A stretch of DNA of 64,000 nucleotides from Staphylococcus muscae (GCF_003019275.1 NZ_CP027848.1:124001-188000), one strand, 5' to 3'. Shown: positions 1 through 7,814, numbered from the stretch's first letter. The notes: generated by a model from the letters alone, not told the origin. Numbers and translations: made by a program.

Positions 1-2
1 AT

Positions 3-1874
3 GAATTAGCTTCAAATTTTAAACGTACTGAAGTGTCAAAAAAAGAATTGAAAAAACAAGAAACTGAAGATGCTAAAAATGATTTGAATACAGCTAATCA
101 ACAAGTAAAATCAGCTCAAGAAGAAAGAGATAAAGCAGTTCATGATAAAGTGGTAGCAGAGCAGCAATTAAAAGCTGCGCAATCAGTGAAAACAACGTCA
201 ACGAAACAAGTGGATCAAAAAATTGCTGATAACACAAAGAACTTAAATGATATAAAATCGAAAGCTCAAATAACGCAATCGCAATTAGATCAAAAAACAT
301 CTGAAGTTAATAACAAAGAACAAGAACTTAAAAAATACAAACCGACAGTTAAAGTTACCAAATCATATACAAATGATTCGGTAAAATATGTAGAAGAACA
401 TCGATTTAATGAATGGACTGAAGATGTAGTTTACTCTGGGACACCTAAAACAGTGACATTAAAAGAGCCTAAAGGTAAATATGTGCCGAATGTGCAACGT
501 GTTGGGAAGTTTGTTGAACAATACATTAACGAAATTAAACGCATTAATGGTTTATCAGGAAAAGTAAAATTTACCACTAACAAAGAATTGCAAAAATACT
601 CAATGGATCGAGCAAAAGAGATTATTACAAATCAAGTGCTTTCTCACGACACAAACTTACCGAATAGTGATCGATTACAAGGCACTGAGAATGCGGGGTA
701 CAAGTTTGACACACAAAGTTTGTTGATTTCAGATGAAGAACTTGCTTACAGTATTGTGTTGAGTTGGTTTGCTGAATATAACAATCTTTTTAAAAACTAC
801 TGGCATAGAACAAATATGATTCAACATAATAATGATTTTGGTTTAGGTCTTGTGAGTGATACTTTTCATGGGGATCAGGTATTTATGTACGTTTATAATA
901 CATCAGGCATGGGTTATGAAGACTTTTATAAACCTGTCGAAACAGAAATGCCAGATGGTAAAGTAACATATCGTATTGATGGGAAAAAGATTAAGTTCTT
1001 ACCTAAAACGTTATTCAAATATGTTCGTGAAGAAGTGGTGGATCATTCAGGCGAATTAAAAACTGAACTTGCACAGTTGAAGAAGGAGAAAGCAGCCTTA
1101 GATTCTAAAGTGAGCCATTATAATAATGAAATGACTTATATTGAAACAATCATCAGTAAATTAAAACAACAACGTCAGCATATTACATCAAGTAACGCAA
1201 CACAACAAAAAGCTATTAGTGATGCAAAAGCGTTAGTTGCTAAAAATACGAAAGCATTAGCTGCTGCTGAAAAGAAACTTGCTGATGCTAAGAAGCATAA
1301 AGCAGCTGCTCAAAAAGCATTGGAAGACTTAACAAAAGTTGAAAAACCAGCTAAGCCATCAGAACCAGTTAAACCGACAACATCAAAACCAGTTAAGCCA
1401 TCAAAACCAGTTAAACCAACAACGTCAAAGCTAGTTAAGGTTAATAGTAAAAAAACAATTAAAGTTAAAATGAATCAACATAAACCGAGTGCTAATGCAC
1501 CAAGTAAGACTAAAGCAGGTGTAACATCAAAAGGCGATAAACTAAATCATGTGGTTAAAGTAAATAAGTTTGAAGTACCATCAAAAGGAATTCAAGTGAT
1601 ATTACCAACAGGTGACCAAGTGACAATTCCGAAAAAAACAGTTAGAAATAACTTAACTGCTAAGCCAATTGATAATGTAGTAGGTACAACGCAATTAAAA
1701 ACGGAAAGGCTTTCAAATACTACGCTAGCAAATAAAAACACATCACATAATAAGGTGAAGGTTTTACCAAATACAGGTCAAGAACAAGAAACAAAGATGT
1801 TCACAGGACTTTTAACTATGTTAATGGGGATTTTCACATTACGTGCTTTCCGACGTAATTCAATTGAAAAATAA
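3..1874 (+). CDS. LPxTG surface protein with coiled coils and CAP domain (SEC10/PgrA-like), 5' end outside window
   Basis: The reading frame is open to the left edge, so the N-terminus and signal peptide are missing; the first start-like codon (GTG at 33) is internal. About 624 residues are visible. The first ~110 are charged coiled coil rich in K, E, Q and A. Roughly nt 500-900 encodes a CAP/SCP-like domain (ENAGYKF, then SWFAEYNNLFKNYWHR). A second coiled coil follows at nt 1050-1340, then Lys-Pro repeats (KPSEPVKPTTSK type, nt 1340-1430) typical of a wall-spanning stalk. The C-terminus is a sortase signal: LPNTG, a hydrophobic segment and a basic tail. This layout matches surface proteins annotated as SEC10/PgrA surface-exclusion-like. 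The protein should be covalently linked to peptidoglycan; its ligand is unknown. A terminator hairpin follows directly. Confidence 0.85.
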   Translation, partial: ELASNFKRTEVSKKELKKQETEDAKNDLNTANQQVKSAQEERDKAVHDKVVAEQQLKAAQSVKTTSTKQVDQKIADNTKNLNDIKSKAQITQSQLDQKTSEVNNKEQELKKYKPTVKVTKSYTNDSVKYVEEHRFNEWTEDVVYSGTPKTVTLKEPKGKYVPNVQRVGKFVEQYINEIKRINGLSGKVKFTTNKELQKYSMDRAKEIITNQVLSHDTNLPNSDRLQGTENAGYKFDTQSLLISDEELAYSIVLSWFAEYNNLFKNYWHRTNMIQHNNDFGLGLVSDTFHGDQVFMYVYNTSGMGYEDFYKPVETEMPDGKVTYRIDGKKIKFLPKTLFKYVREEVVDHSGELKTELAQLKKEKAALDSKVSHYNNEMTYIETIISKLKQQRQHITSSNATQQKAISDAKALVAKNTKALAAAEKKLADAKKHKAAAQKALEDLTKVEKPAKPSEPVKPTTSKPVKPSKPVKPTTSKLVKVNSKKTIKVKMNQHKPSANAPSKTKAGVTSKGDKLNHVVKVNKFEVPSKGIQVILPTGDQVTIPKKTVRNNLTAKPIDNVVGTTQLKTERLSNTTLANKNTSHNKVKVLPNTGQEQETKMFTGLLTMLMGIFTLRAFRRNSIEK

Positions 1875-1878
1875 CAAA

Positions 1879-1912
1879 AAAGATCTCAGGCTTTTATAAC
1901 CTGGGATCTTTT
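1879..1912. terminator. Terminator after LPxTG gene
   Basis: Inverted repeat AAAGATCTCAGG / CCTGGGATCTTT (one G-T pair) around a 9-nt loop, beginning 5 bases after the stop codon. The arms themselves supply T- and A-rich ends, so it could work in both directions. Confidence 0.7.
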
Positions 1913-2117
1913 CACTAGCTTAGTTTTTATATAAATTAATACTCAACGTATTTTTAACAGGCTAGAAAGAAAGCAAAAAGAAGCAAGTATCGCTGAATCT
2001 AAAAGCAGAACCTTTCGAAACTACTGCTTAGGGATTACGACAATTGCTTCAATAATCAAAAGTTGGTTGTGAATTTAATTCTCTTCCACTATTTTATTAT
2101 AATAAGGGGTGATTCGA

Positions 2118-2234
2118 ATGACAAATTTAACTAAAACGAAGGTTAAAATTATCTTAAACTATGCAATAGGTATAGCCGCACTGATATTTACATTTTATAT
2201 CATTTTTAAATATTCCATTAGTCTGTTTATGTGA
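2118..2234 (+). CDS. Small hydrophobic ORF, 38 aa
   Basis: ATG at 2118 is preceded by AAGGGGTG at a usable distance. The 38-residue product has a basic N-terminus (MTNLTKTKVK) and one predicted membrane span of about 20 residues (YAIGIAALIFTFYIIFKY). Its stop overlaps the GTG of the decayed HTH gene that follows, an arrangement like translational coupling. I do not recognise the family. It may be a genuine small membrane peptide or the remains of a larger gene. The 200 bases upstream (1913-2117) show no other gene. Confidence 0.4.
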   Translation: MTNLTKTKVKIILNYAIGIAALIFTFYIIFKYSISLFM

Positions 2235-2400
2235 AAAACTTAATTGAATCAGATTTATCTGCCTATAAAATAAGTAAACAAGCAAATGTAGACTTAGCCA
2301 ATATTAGAAAATAAGACATGGTGAAATAAAAGTAGAGTAACTAAGCTTTAATACTGCCGAAAACCTTTATAATTACCAAAAGCAGCTGGAAGATAAGTAA
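2231..2400 (+). pseudogene. Decayed small HTH regulator gene
   Basis: From GTG 2231 the frame reads MKNLIESDLSAYKISKQAN and stops at 2312. After a frame change it resumes as IRHGEIKVE, hits an in-frame TAA at 2338-2340, then reads LSFNTAENLYNYQKQLEDK to TAA 2398-2400. Joined, the pieces resemble the ~55-residue staphylococcal HTH proteins of the 'YKISKxTGI...LRxGxxxxxNLSLxTAEKLYxYQ' type, which I know from memory and cannot search here. At least one frameshift and one nonsense change make it non-functional. Such small regulators are common in mobile or accessory DNA, and this one lies just beyond the 3' end of a tRNA gene. Confidence 0.65.
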
Positions 2401-2403
2401 CCA

Positions 2404-2431
2404 AACCCCACTCATTAATTTGGATGGGGTT
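2404..2431. terminator. Short hairpin after HTH pseudogene
   Basis: AACCCCA (2404-2410) pairs with TGGGGTT (2425-2431) around a 14-nt loop, 3 bases after the pseudogene stop. There is no strong U-tract, so this is a weak terminator candidate. Confidence 0.35.
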
Positions 2432-2507
2432 AATTATACAAGTTTGGGTCCCTAAAAAGTCCCTGAAAATTAGTGAGATATGGCATGTAATTATAAACAA
2501 AATAAAG

Positions 2508-2535
2508 AAGAACCCCGTAGATACGGGATTCTTAA
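2508..2535 (-). terminator. Terminator of tRNA-Arg
   Basis: Read on the minus strand, AAGAATCCCGT / ACGGGGTTCTT forms a stem with a 4-nt loop, followed by a T-rich stretch (CTTTATTTTG). It lies about 30 bases beyond the tRNA 3' end. Confidence 0.6.
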
Positions 2536-2566
2536 AATTGAAATGTCTTTAAATTTCTATAATTAA

Positions 2567-2640
2567 CGTCCTGGGAGGGATTCGAACCCCCGACCGATGG
2601 CTTAGAAGGCCATTGCTCTATCCAGCTGAGCTACCAGGAC
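2567..2640 (-). tRNA. tRNA-Arg (anticodon UCU)
   Basis: The minus strand gives a 74-nt cloverleaf. The acceptor stem is GTCCTGG/CCAGGAC with discriminator G, the D-arm is AGCTCAGCTGGATAGAGC, the anticodon loop CTTCTAA gives anticodon TCT, and the T-loop is GGTTCGAATCC. The 3' CCA is not encoded and must be added enzymatically. It reads AGA codons. Its 3' end faces the HTH pseudogene, the usual side for integrated elements. Confidence 0.97.
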
Positions 2641-2657
2641 TTTTTAACACAAAACTT

Positions 2658-2686
2658 ATTATAACCAAGTCTGTTGAATAAAGCAA
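2658..2686 (-). promoter_or_regulatory. Promoter of tRNA-Arg
   Basis: On the minus strand, TTGCTT (2681-2686), a 17-bp spacer and a perfect TATAAT (2658-2663) sit just upstream of the tRNA 5' end at 2640. Confidence 0.65.
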
Positions 2687-2828
2687 CAGATTACTAGGGA
2701 ATTTTCTTTCCATTTAACTTATATGTAGAAATTTTACATCACACAAAATATGTGGGGAGTTCAGTGACTACAAGGGCATGCATTATATAGTTATTATATA
2801 TAATTTGAAGCATCTTTCTAACATCAAA

Positions 2829-2862
2829 AAACGCTGAGACATCACGGACATGTCTCAGCGCT
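2829..2862 (-). terminator. Terminator of the alpha-type PSM gene
   Basis: On the minus strand CGCTGAGACAT (2850-2860 region) pairs with ATGTCTCAGCG (2832-2842), an 11-bp perfect stem with a 7-nt loop, followed by TTTTTTG. It lies 12 bases beyond the PSM stop. Confidence 0.85.
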
Positions 2863-2873
2863 AGGTCAATATC

Positions 2874-2945
2874 TTATTTCGCAAATGTGTCTACCAAGCC
2901 TTTGATTAATTTCACAATACCTAGAATGATACTCGCCCAAGTCAT
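2874..2945 (-). CDS. Phenol-soluble modulin, alpha-type, 23 aa
   Basis: A 23-residue peptide, beginning MTWASIILGIVKLIKGLVD and ending TFAK, reads on the minus strand from ATG 2945. A very strong ribosome binding site (AGAGGAGGT) lies 7 bases upstream. There is no signal peptide. The sequence fits an amphipathic helix: hydrophobic residues I, L, V, W and F on one face and K/D on the other, as in staphylococcal alpha-PSMs and delta-haemolysin. Such peptides are secreted formylated through the Pmt ABC exporter and lyse host cells or act as surfactants. It has its own terminator and lies divergent to the PSM-beta gene, with AgrA-box-like repeats between them. Which named PSM it corresponds to cannot be settled here. 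Confidence 0.8.
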   Translation of the reverse strand: MTWASIILGIVKLIKGLVDTFAK

Positions 2946-3043
2946 GATAGCGACCTCCTCTTTCTGAATTTAATGCTAGTTTAACGGATTTGTTTAAATG
3001 AATGTGATGTTTTGCGTAACTCACTAGAATGTATGCATATCTG

Positions 3044-3073
3044 TACAGTTGCGCTTAATTATTTACAGTCAGG
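3044..3073. promoter_or_regulatory. AgrA-box-like direct repeat
   Basis: ACAGTTGCG (3045-3053) and ACAGTCAGG (3065-3073) lie 20 bp apart, about two helical turns. AgrA binds direct repeats close to ACAGTTAAG spaced similarly at the agr P2/P3 and psm promoters. The site lies ~100 bp upstream of the minus-strand PSM start. Binding is inferred. Confidence 0.4.
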
Positions 3074-3131
3074 CATGCCTAAGTGTCGTAACTGCATGAT
3101 GACTCATAAAAGAATCTCTATATGTCGCTAT

Positions 3132-3168
3132 TTTTAACAGTTAGGCAACGTAACTGTTAAAATTGACC
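3132..3168. promoter_or_regulatory. Inverted AgrA-type boxes upstream of psm-beta
   Basis: TTTTAACAGTTA (3132-3143) and TAACTGTTAAAA (3151-3162) form a perfect 12-bp inverted repeat with a 7-bp centre. The left arm continues as ACAGTTAGGCAA, close to the known AgrA recognition sequence. TTGACC (3163-3168) follows at once and could be a -35 box; another candidate is TTGACG at 3195 with GATACT at 3220 (19-bp spacer, long as at Agr promoters). The rest of the 374-bp PSM intergenic region shows no gene. Confidence 0.5.
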
Positions 3169-3319
3169 GCTGATTCAACACTTAAGCATGAAATTTGACG
3201 AGTTGGGGAAAAATGACCTGATACTGTAAAAGATGAGATATAGTGTAATTAACAAAACGAAGTCATCAAACAAAACGGCTTGGTTTTGAAATAGTCTTAT
3301 TTAAGGAGTGTACATATTT

Positions 3320-3451
3320 ATGTCAGAAATTATTAATGCAATCAAGGATACGGTACAAGCAGGATTAGATCAAGACTGGGTAACAATGGGAACAGGTATT
3401 GCGGATATCGTTGCACAAGGTATTGGTCTTATCTCTGGTTTCTTTGGCTAA
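3320..3451 (+). CDS. Phenol-soluble modulin, beta class, 43 aa
   Basis: This 43-residue peptide begins MSEIINAIKDTVQAGLDQDW and ends GIGLISGFFG. ATG 3320 follows AAGGAG with an 11-base gap. It has the PSM-beta plan: an N-terminal NAIKDTVQA helix, a central TGIADIVAQGIG segment and a C-terminal L-x-G-x-F-G end, with no leader peptide. PSM-betas are surfactant peptides that help structure and disperse biofilm. The locus, just before the GNAT gene and bshC, is the same as psm-beta in S. aureus, where there are two copies; only one intact copy is present here. A terminator lies ~130 bp downstream, and no second psm gene is seen in the gap. Confidence 0.88.
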   Translation: MSEIINAIKDTVQAGLDQDWVTMGTGIADIVAQGIGLISGFFG

Positions 3452-3581
3452 GTTTCAGTTGAATTCATATTGTCGAATCCTAAACTGAAGTAGTATTATC
3501 AGACGGTGACATAGCTGGCATCGTCGTAGTAGAAAAGTGTTAAGTATTAGTGAGATTTTTGTCTAAATGAACATAAAAAGG

Positions 3582-3618
3582 GGCTAGGAATACACGGAAA
3601 TGTATTTCTAGCCTTTTC
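3582..3618 (+). terminator. Terminator downstream of psm-beta
   Basis: GGCTAGGAATACA pairs with TGTATTTCTAGCC (one mismatch) around ACGGAAA-type loop bases, followed by TTTTCCCGTTTT. Confidence 0.75.
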
Positions 3619-3634
3619 CCGTTTTACGACTAAA

Positions 3635-3673
3635 ACACCACATATAAACACAGGAGTGTGTCATATGTGGTGT
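3635..3673 (-). terminator. Terminator of GNAT gene
   Basis: ACACCACATAT (3635-3645) and ATATGTGGTGT (3663-3673) form an 11-bp perfect stem just beyond the minus-strand stop at 3680. On the minus strand it is followed by TTTTAG. Confidence 0.65.
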
Positions 3674-3679
3674 AAGTGA

Positions 3680-4132
3680 TTAATTATTTTTGGGTGACCA
3701 GACGAGAATATCGTGTCCGTCATCATTTTGTGCCTCTAAGTCCTCAAAACCATTTTTCACGAAGAAACTTTTCGATTCAAAGCGAGCGATAGCCTTGATT
3801 GGATGACCGAATGATTTCGCAAATTCGAGTAGGTCAGCACCATAGCCTTTACCCCAATATGGTTTCAGTACTTCTACTTTCCAGATAACGAGATAGTCAT
3901 CGTATTCTGGGAAATAAGTTTCTTCAACTTCTCCTTTGCGATAAAGTGCCATTCTTGCCACAAGTTTTTCACCGACAAAGATGCCGTAAAATGGTGAATC
4001 AGAACTTGCATCAATCATTTCTCCATGTAATTCATCTACTAAGTATAAGTCCTTATTACCAAAGTTTTCACGGAATGCTGCAAATAATTCTTCTGTTTTA
4101 TAGTTGATATCAAGATGTGTTACTTTTGCCAT
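3680..4132 (-). CDS. GNAT-family N-acetyltransferase (YlbP-like)
   Basis: A 150-residue protein starting at ATG 4132 behind a G-rich binding site (GAGGGGGTC). The central part has the GNAT core: IFVGEKLVARMALYRKG forms beta strands, and VLKPYWGKGYGADLLEFAKS carries the acetyl-CoA loop (consensus Q/R-x-x-G-x-G/A, here WGKGYG). The C-terminus (FFVKNGFEDLEAQ) is the usual beta6-beta7 region. The substrate is unknown. The position next to bshC on the opposite strand is conserved in staphylococci, where homologues are called YlbP-like. A minus-strand -10 box TATAAT (4162-4167) with a weak TTCAAT -35 lies upstream. Confidence 0.85.
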   Translation of the reverse strand: MAKVTHLDINYKTEELFAAFRENFGNKDLYLVDELHGEMIDASSDSPFYGIFVGEKLVARMALYRKGEVEETYFPEYDDYLVIWKVEVLKPYWGKGYGADLLEFAKSFGHPIKAIARFESKSFFVKNGFEDLEAQNDDGHDILVWSPKNN

Positions 4133-4203
4133 AGGATGACCCCCTCTGTTGACTTTCTTCTATTATAACGCAATTCTGAAAGTTATTGAAGTAAGCCGTA
4201 AAA

Positions 4204-4232
4204 TTGTCAGACAGACATGTAACGATTATACT
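4204..4232 (+). promoter_or_regulatory. Promoter of bshC
   Basis: TTGTCA (4204-4209), 17-bp spacer, TATACT (4227-4232); the gene's AAGGAG site follows 18 bases later. A divergent TATAAT for the GNAT gene lies at 4162-4167. Confidence 0.65.
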
Positions 4233-4263
4233 GGTAATGATTACAGTATAAGGAGATACGAGC

Positions 4264-5877
4264 ATGGATTGTTTAAATATCACGATGAAGGAAAATGATT
4301 CATTTATTAAGGAATATACGAATCACAATGCGGACATCCTACAATTTTTCACATATGACCCGAATAAAACAGAAAGCTATAAAAAACGTATGGCATATCG
4401 CAATAATGGACGTGAACAGGCAGTTGCGGCGGTTGTGCGTGAATATATGTCTGACTTAGCGTTGACGCAATCACAGTTGGATAACATTACAGCGCTATCT
4501 GAAGGTGCGAAGGTTGTTGTTGGGGGACAACAAGCTGGATTGTTTACGGGGCCGCTTTATACATTTCATAAAATTTTATCGATATTAACGAAAGCGGATG
4601 AATTATCATCAGAATATAATGAGCGTGTTGTACCAATATTCTGGATTGCTGGTGAAGATCATGACTTTGATGAAGTGGATCATACGTATGTAATGAATCA
4701 GCGTTCAGGACAACTTAATAAGGTCAAATATCATACGATGACACCACCGGAAACGACGGTTTCTCGTTATACTCCGGACCGTGAAGCATTACATCATGCA
4801 CTCGTTCAGTTCTTTGAATCGATGCCTGAAACAGTGCATTCAAAACGATTATTTGATCAAGTTGATAATATGATTCAACAGTCAACGACATGGCTAGATG
4901 TTTTCAAACAAATGATACAACTGTGTTTTGGAGAACGTGGTATTTTATTAATCGATGCACAAGACACGCAATTGAGAAGTATTGAAAAGCCATTATTTAA
5001 AGATATTATTCAGCGCCATGCATCGGTAGACCAAGCTTTCCGTGATGTACAACGTAAGACGACTGAAGCGGGGTTGACAGCGATGATTCAGACAGATACG
5101 AATGTGCATCTGTTCTTGCACGAAGATGATCAACGACAATTGCTCACATATGCTGATGGTGTCTTCAAGTTGAGTAAGAGCGAGAACACATATTCAATGG
5201 AAGCGTTGATTGCACTCTTGGATGAATCGCCGGAACGTTTTTCTAATAATGTGGTGACACGTCCACTTATGCAAGAGTGGCTGTTTAATACGGTAGCTTT
5301 TGTAGGGGGACCAAGTGAGATTAAATATTGGGCAGAGTTACAAGGTGTCTTTGAGCTATTTGATGTTCAGATGCCGATTGTATTACCACGTATGAGAATG
5401 ACTTATTTGACATCAAGTACTGAGAAGTTACTCAAAAAATATGATTTGACATTGGAAGAAGTAATGGAAACAGGAACACAACCAGCACGTGAGCGCTTTA
5501 TTCGTGCGAACGCATCTGAAGTTGTACTTGCACAAATTGAAGCAATGCAAGATCAGCATCAAGCTTTCTATGAAACATTAACGCAAGAGATGTCTGATAC
5601 AGAAGATAACAAGAATCTAGTGAAGAAAAATCAAGAAATTCAAATGTATCAATTAGATTTTCTGAAATCTCGTTATTTAAATAATATTGCACGAGAAAAT
5701 GAAATTAGTATGCGTCATTTTGAAGTGTTGACGCAAACACTTCATCCAATGGGAGGATTACAAGAACGTGTTTGGAATCCACTACAAATTTTGAATGAAA
5801 ATGGGTTAGATGTGTATGCATCCACCACTTTCCCTCCACTTCACTACACTTTTGATCAAATCATTATAAAACTCTAG
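4264..5877 (+). CDS. bshC: Bacillithiol biosynthesis cysteine-adding enzyme BshC
   Basis: A 537-residue protein, the normal length for BshC (YllA). It catalyses the last step of bacillithiol synthesis, adding cysteine to GlcN-malate, in the cytoplasm. Recognisable features are the N-terminal Rossmann-like part with VVVGGQQAGLFTGPLYTFHK (residues ~80-100), the conserved WIAGEDHDFDEVDH segment (~130-143), and a C-terminal coiled coil (residues ~390-480) ending in the ERVWNPL motif. ATG 4264 sits 7 bases after AAGGAG. It is transcribed alone, with a terminator before mraZ. Bacillithiol replaces glutathione in staphylococci. Identification is by family resemblance and by its conserved place upstream of the dcw cluster. 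Confidence 0.95.
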   Translation: MDCLNITMKENDSFIKEYTNHNADILQFFTYDPNKTESYKKRMAYRNNGREQAVAAVVREYMSDLALTQSQLDNITALSEGAKVVVGGQQAGLFTGPLYTFHKILSILTKADELSSEYNERVVPIFWIAGEDHDFDEVDHTYVMNQRSGQLNKVKYHTMTPPETTVSRYTPDREALHHALVQFFESMPETVHSKRLFDQVDNMIQQSTTWLDVFKQMIQLCFGERGILLIDAQDTQLRSIEKPLFKDIIQRHASVDQAFRDVQRKTTEAGLTAMIQTDTNVHLFLHEDDQRQLLTYADGVFKLSKSENTYSMEALIALLDESPERFSNNVVTRPLMQEWLFNTVAFVGGPSEIKYWAELQGVFELFDVQMPIVLPRMRMTYLTSSTEKLLKKYDLTLEEVMETGTQPARERFIRANASEVVLAQIEAMQDQHQAFYETLTQEMSDTEDNKNLVKKNQEIQMYQLDFLKSRYLNNIARENEISMRHFEVLTQTLHPMGGLQERVWNPLQILNENGLDVYASTTFPPLHYTFDQIIIKL

Positions 5878-5892
5878 ATATACCAACCTTTT

Positions 5893-5929
5893 GAGGGTGA
5901 TTCGCTAAATGCGATTCACCCTCTTTTTT
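5893..5929 (+). terminator. Terminator of bshC
   Basis: GAGGGTGATTCGC / GCGATTCACCCTC stem (one internal T-T mismatch) with TAAAT loop and a run of T (5923-5929). Confidence 0.9.
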
Positions 5930-5967
5930 GGTTTTTTAGATAAATTTTGACGATTTTTACAGAATTA

Positions 5968-5992
5968 GTGGTGGATAGTGGTGAGATGTGGT
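5968..5992 (+). promoter_or_regulatory. MraZ operator: three GTGGT repeats at 10-bp spacing
   Basis: GTGGT begins at 5968, 5978 and 5988, exactly one helical turn apart, 30 bases before the mraZ start. MraZ rings bind three or four short G-rich direct repeats with 10-bp periodicity upstream of their own operon, so this is the expected autorepression site. A TTGACG (5947-5952) lies just upstream; the -10 is unclear (TATAAA at 5997 or TAAATT at 5992). Confidence 0.75.
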
Positions 5993-6021
5993 AAATTATA
6001 AATAAGGTGAGGTGAGAAGAA

Positions 6022-6453
6022 ATGTTCATGGGCGAATATGAAAATAAGCTTGATGTTAAAGGGCGAATGATTGTTCCGTCTAAGTTTCGTTATGACTTAA
6101 ATGAACGTTTCATTATCACTCGTGGCCTTGATAAATGCTTGTTTGGTTACACACTTGAAGAATGGCGAACGATAGAAGACAAAATGAAAACCTTACCTAT
6201 GACAAAACGTGATGCACGTAAATTTATGCGCATGTTCTTCTCGGGAGCTGTTGAAGTGGAAATTGACAAGCAAGGACGTATTAATATTCCAGCGAAATTA
6301 CGCGAATATGCCAATCTTGATAAGGAATGTACTGTTATTGGTGTTTCTAATCGCATCGAGATTTGGGATCGAGCGATTTGGAATGATTTTTACGATGAAT
6401 CTGAAGAGAATTTTGAAGAAATCGCAGAAGATTTAATTGATTTTGATTTTTAA
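6022..6453 (+). CDS. mraZ: Transcriptional regulator MraZ
   Basis: The first gene of the division and cell-wall cluster, 143 residues (full length). It carries two AbrB-like SpoVT-MraZ halves: [20 protein letters not shown] at the N-terminus and [20 protein letters not shown] at ~77-97, both with the D-x-K/Q-G-R-x-x-x-P signature. MraZ forms octameric-type rings that bind repeated boxes upstream of its own gene and repress the cluster. ATG 6022 follows GAGGTGAGAAG. The 18-base gap to rsmH implies co-transcription. The matching triple box is at 5968-5992. Confidence 0.97.
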   Translation: MFMGEYENKLDVKGRMIVPSKFRYDLNERFIITRGLDKCLFGYTLEEWRTIEDKMKTLPMTKRDARKFMRMFFSGAVEVEIDKQGRINIPAKLREYANLDKECTVIGVSNRIEIWDRAIWNDFYDESEENFEEIAEDLIDFDF

Positions 6454-6471
6454 TACAACGGAGGTTTTGGC

Positions 6472-7407
6472 GTGTTTCATCATATTAGCGTTTTACTTAA
6501 AGAAACAGTCGATCAACTAAATATCAAAGAAGATGGTGTCTATATTGACTGTACGCTAGGTGGTGCCGGACACTCGCAATACCTTTTGAGTCAACTGTCT
6601 GATAAAGGGCGTTTAATCGCAATCGATCAAGATACAACAGCCATAGAACATGCGAAAGACAAGTTGCAAGATCACTTAGACAAAGTGACTTTTGTGCACA
6701 GCAATTTTAGACATTTAAATCAAATTTTAGCTGATTTAGAGATAGAAAAAGTCGACGGTATTTTATACGACTTGGGTGTATCAAGTCCTCAACTTGATGT
6801 GCCAGAACGTGGTTTTAGTTACCATCACGATGCCAAACTTGATATGAGAATGGATCAAACACAAACACTTTCAGCATATGAAGTTGTGAATGAATGGTCA
6901 TATGAAGACTTAGTCAAAATCTTTTTCCGATATGGAGAAGAGAAGTTTTCGAAACAAATCGCACGCAAAATCGAAGCGAAACGTGAAGAACAACCTATCA
7001 CGACAACGTTAGAACTTGTGGAATGTATTAAAGAAGGCATTCCTGCCAAAGCAAGACGTAAAGGTGGTCATCCAGCAAAACGTGTCTTTCAGGCGATTCG
7101 TATTGCGGTGAATGATGAGTTGGCAGCGTTTGAAGATTCACTTGAACAAGCGATTGAATGTGTGAAGGTGGGTGGACGCATCTCGGTGATTACGTTCCAT
7201 TCGTTAGAAGACCGTTTATGTAAGCAGATGTTTCAAGAGTATGAGAAGGGTCCAGATGTTCCAAGAGGATTACCTGTGCTTCCAGAAGCTTATACACCAA
7301 AATTGAAACGTGTAAATCGCAAACCAATCGTAGCAAGTGACTCTGACTTGGTAGATAACAATCGAGCGAGAAGTGCAAAACTGCGCGTTGCAGAAATATT
7401 AAAATAA
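6472..7407 (+). CDS. rsmH: 16S rRNA (cytosine1402-N4)-methyltransferase RsmH
   Basis: 311 residues from a GTG start at 6472 preceded by GGAGG. RsmH (MraW) methylates N4 of C1402 in the ribosomal P site using S-adenosylmethionine. The SAM-binding motif [12 protein letters not shown] lies at ~24-35, with [12 protein letters not shown] before it. Later motifs include [12 protein letters not shown] (~101-112), [17 protein letters not shown] and the C-terminal [10 protein letters not shown]. It sits between mraZ and ftsL, as in nearly all Firmicutes. No irregularity was seen. Confidence 0.98.
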   Translation: MFHHISVLLKETVDQLNIKEDGVYIDCTLGGAGHSQYLLSQLSDKGRLIAIDQDTTAIEHAKDKLQDHLDKVTFVHSNFRHLNQILADLEIEKVDGILYDLGVSSPQLDVPERGFSYHHDAKLDMRMDQTQTLSAYEVVNEWSYEDLVKIFFRYGEEKFSKQIARKIEAKREEQPITTTLELVECIKEGIPAKARRKGGHPAKRVFQAIRIAVNDELAAFEDSLEQAIECVKVGGRISVITFHSLEDRLCKQMFQEYEKGPDVPRGLPVLPEAYTPKLKRVNRKPIVASDSDLVDNNRARSAKLRVAEILK

Positions 7408-7418
7408 AGGAGATTATT

Positions 7419-7814
7419 ATGGCTGTAGAAAATATTTACGAACCGTACCAACAGCACATGGCAGAACCACAAAGTCAACCAACGACTACACCGCAGAAAC
7501 AAACGATTAAAAAACAAGTCGTTGTTAAGTTTACACGCTTTGAAAAACTACTATACATATCGATGGTGGCATTAATTGCTGCAATCAGTATTTTTATGTT
7601 GTCACTTAAAATGGACGCGTATGATACAAGAGGGAAAATTGCAGAATTAGATCAAAAAATTGAACAACAATCAAGTCAAAATAGTGCATTGAAGTCTGAA
7701 ACGATGAAGAATGCATCTTATGAACGCATCTATAACAAAGCTCAAAAACAAGGCATGAGTCTCCAGAATGAGAATGTAAAGGTAGTGCGTAATAATGGCG
7801 AAGCGAAAAATTAA
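7419..7814 (+). CDS. ftsL: Cell division protein FtsL
   Basis: 131 residues from ATG 7419 after AAAGGAG. It has a cytoplasmic N-terminal tail rich in Q, P, T and K (to ~45), a single membrane span (LLYISMVALIAAISIFMLSL, ~46-65) and an extracytoplasmic coiled coil (IAELDQKIEQQSSQNSALKSE). This bitopic layout and the place between rsmH and the division PBP identify FtsL, which works with DivIB and DivIC to activate FtsW and the transpeptidase at the septum. Its last 20 bases overlap pbp1, indicating translational coupling. Confidence 0.93.
   Translation: MAVENIYEPYQQHMAEPQSQPTTTPQKQTIKKQVVVKFTRFEKLLYISMVALIAAISIFMLSLKMDAYDTRGKIAELDQKIEQQSSQNSALKSETMKNASYERIYNKAQKQGMSLQNENVKVVRNNGEAKN

Noticed and set aside
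3452..3580. Possible second psm-beta or small ORF after psm-beta
   Set aside because: A short frame reading EVVLSDGDIAGIVVVEKC has no start codon or binding site and does not resemble a PSM.
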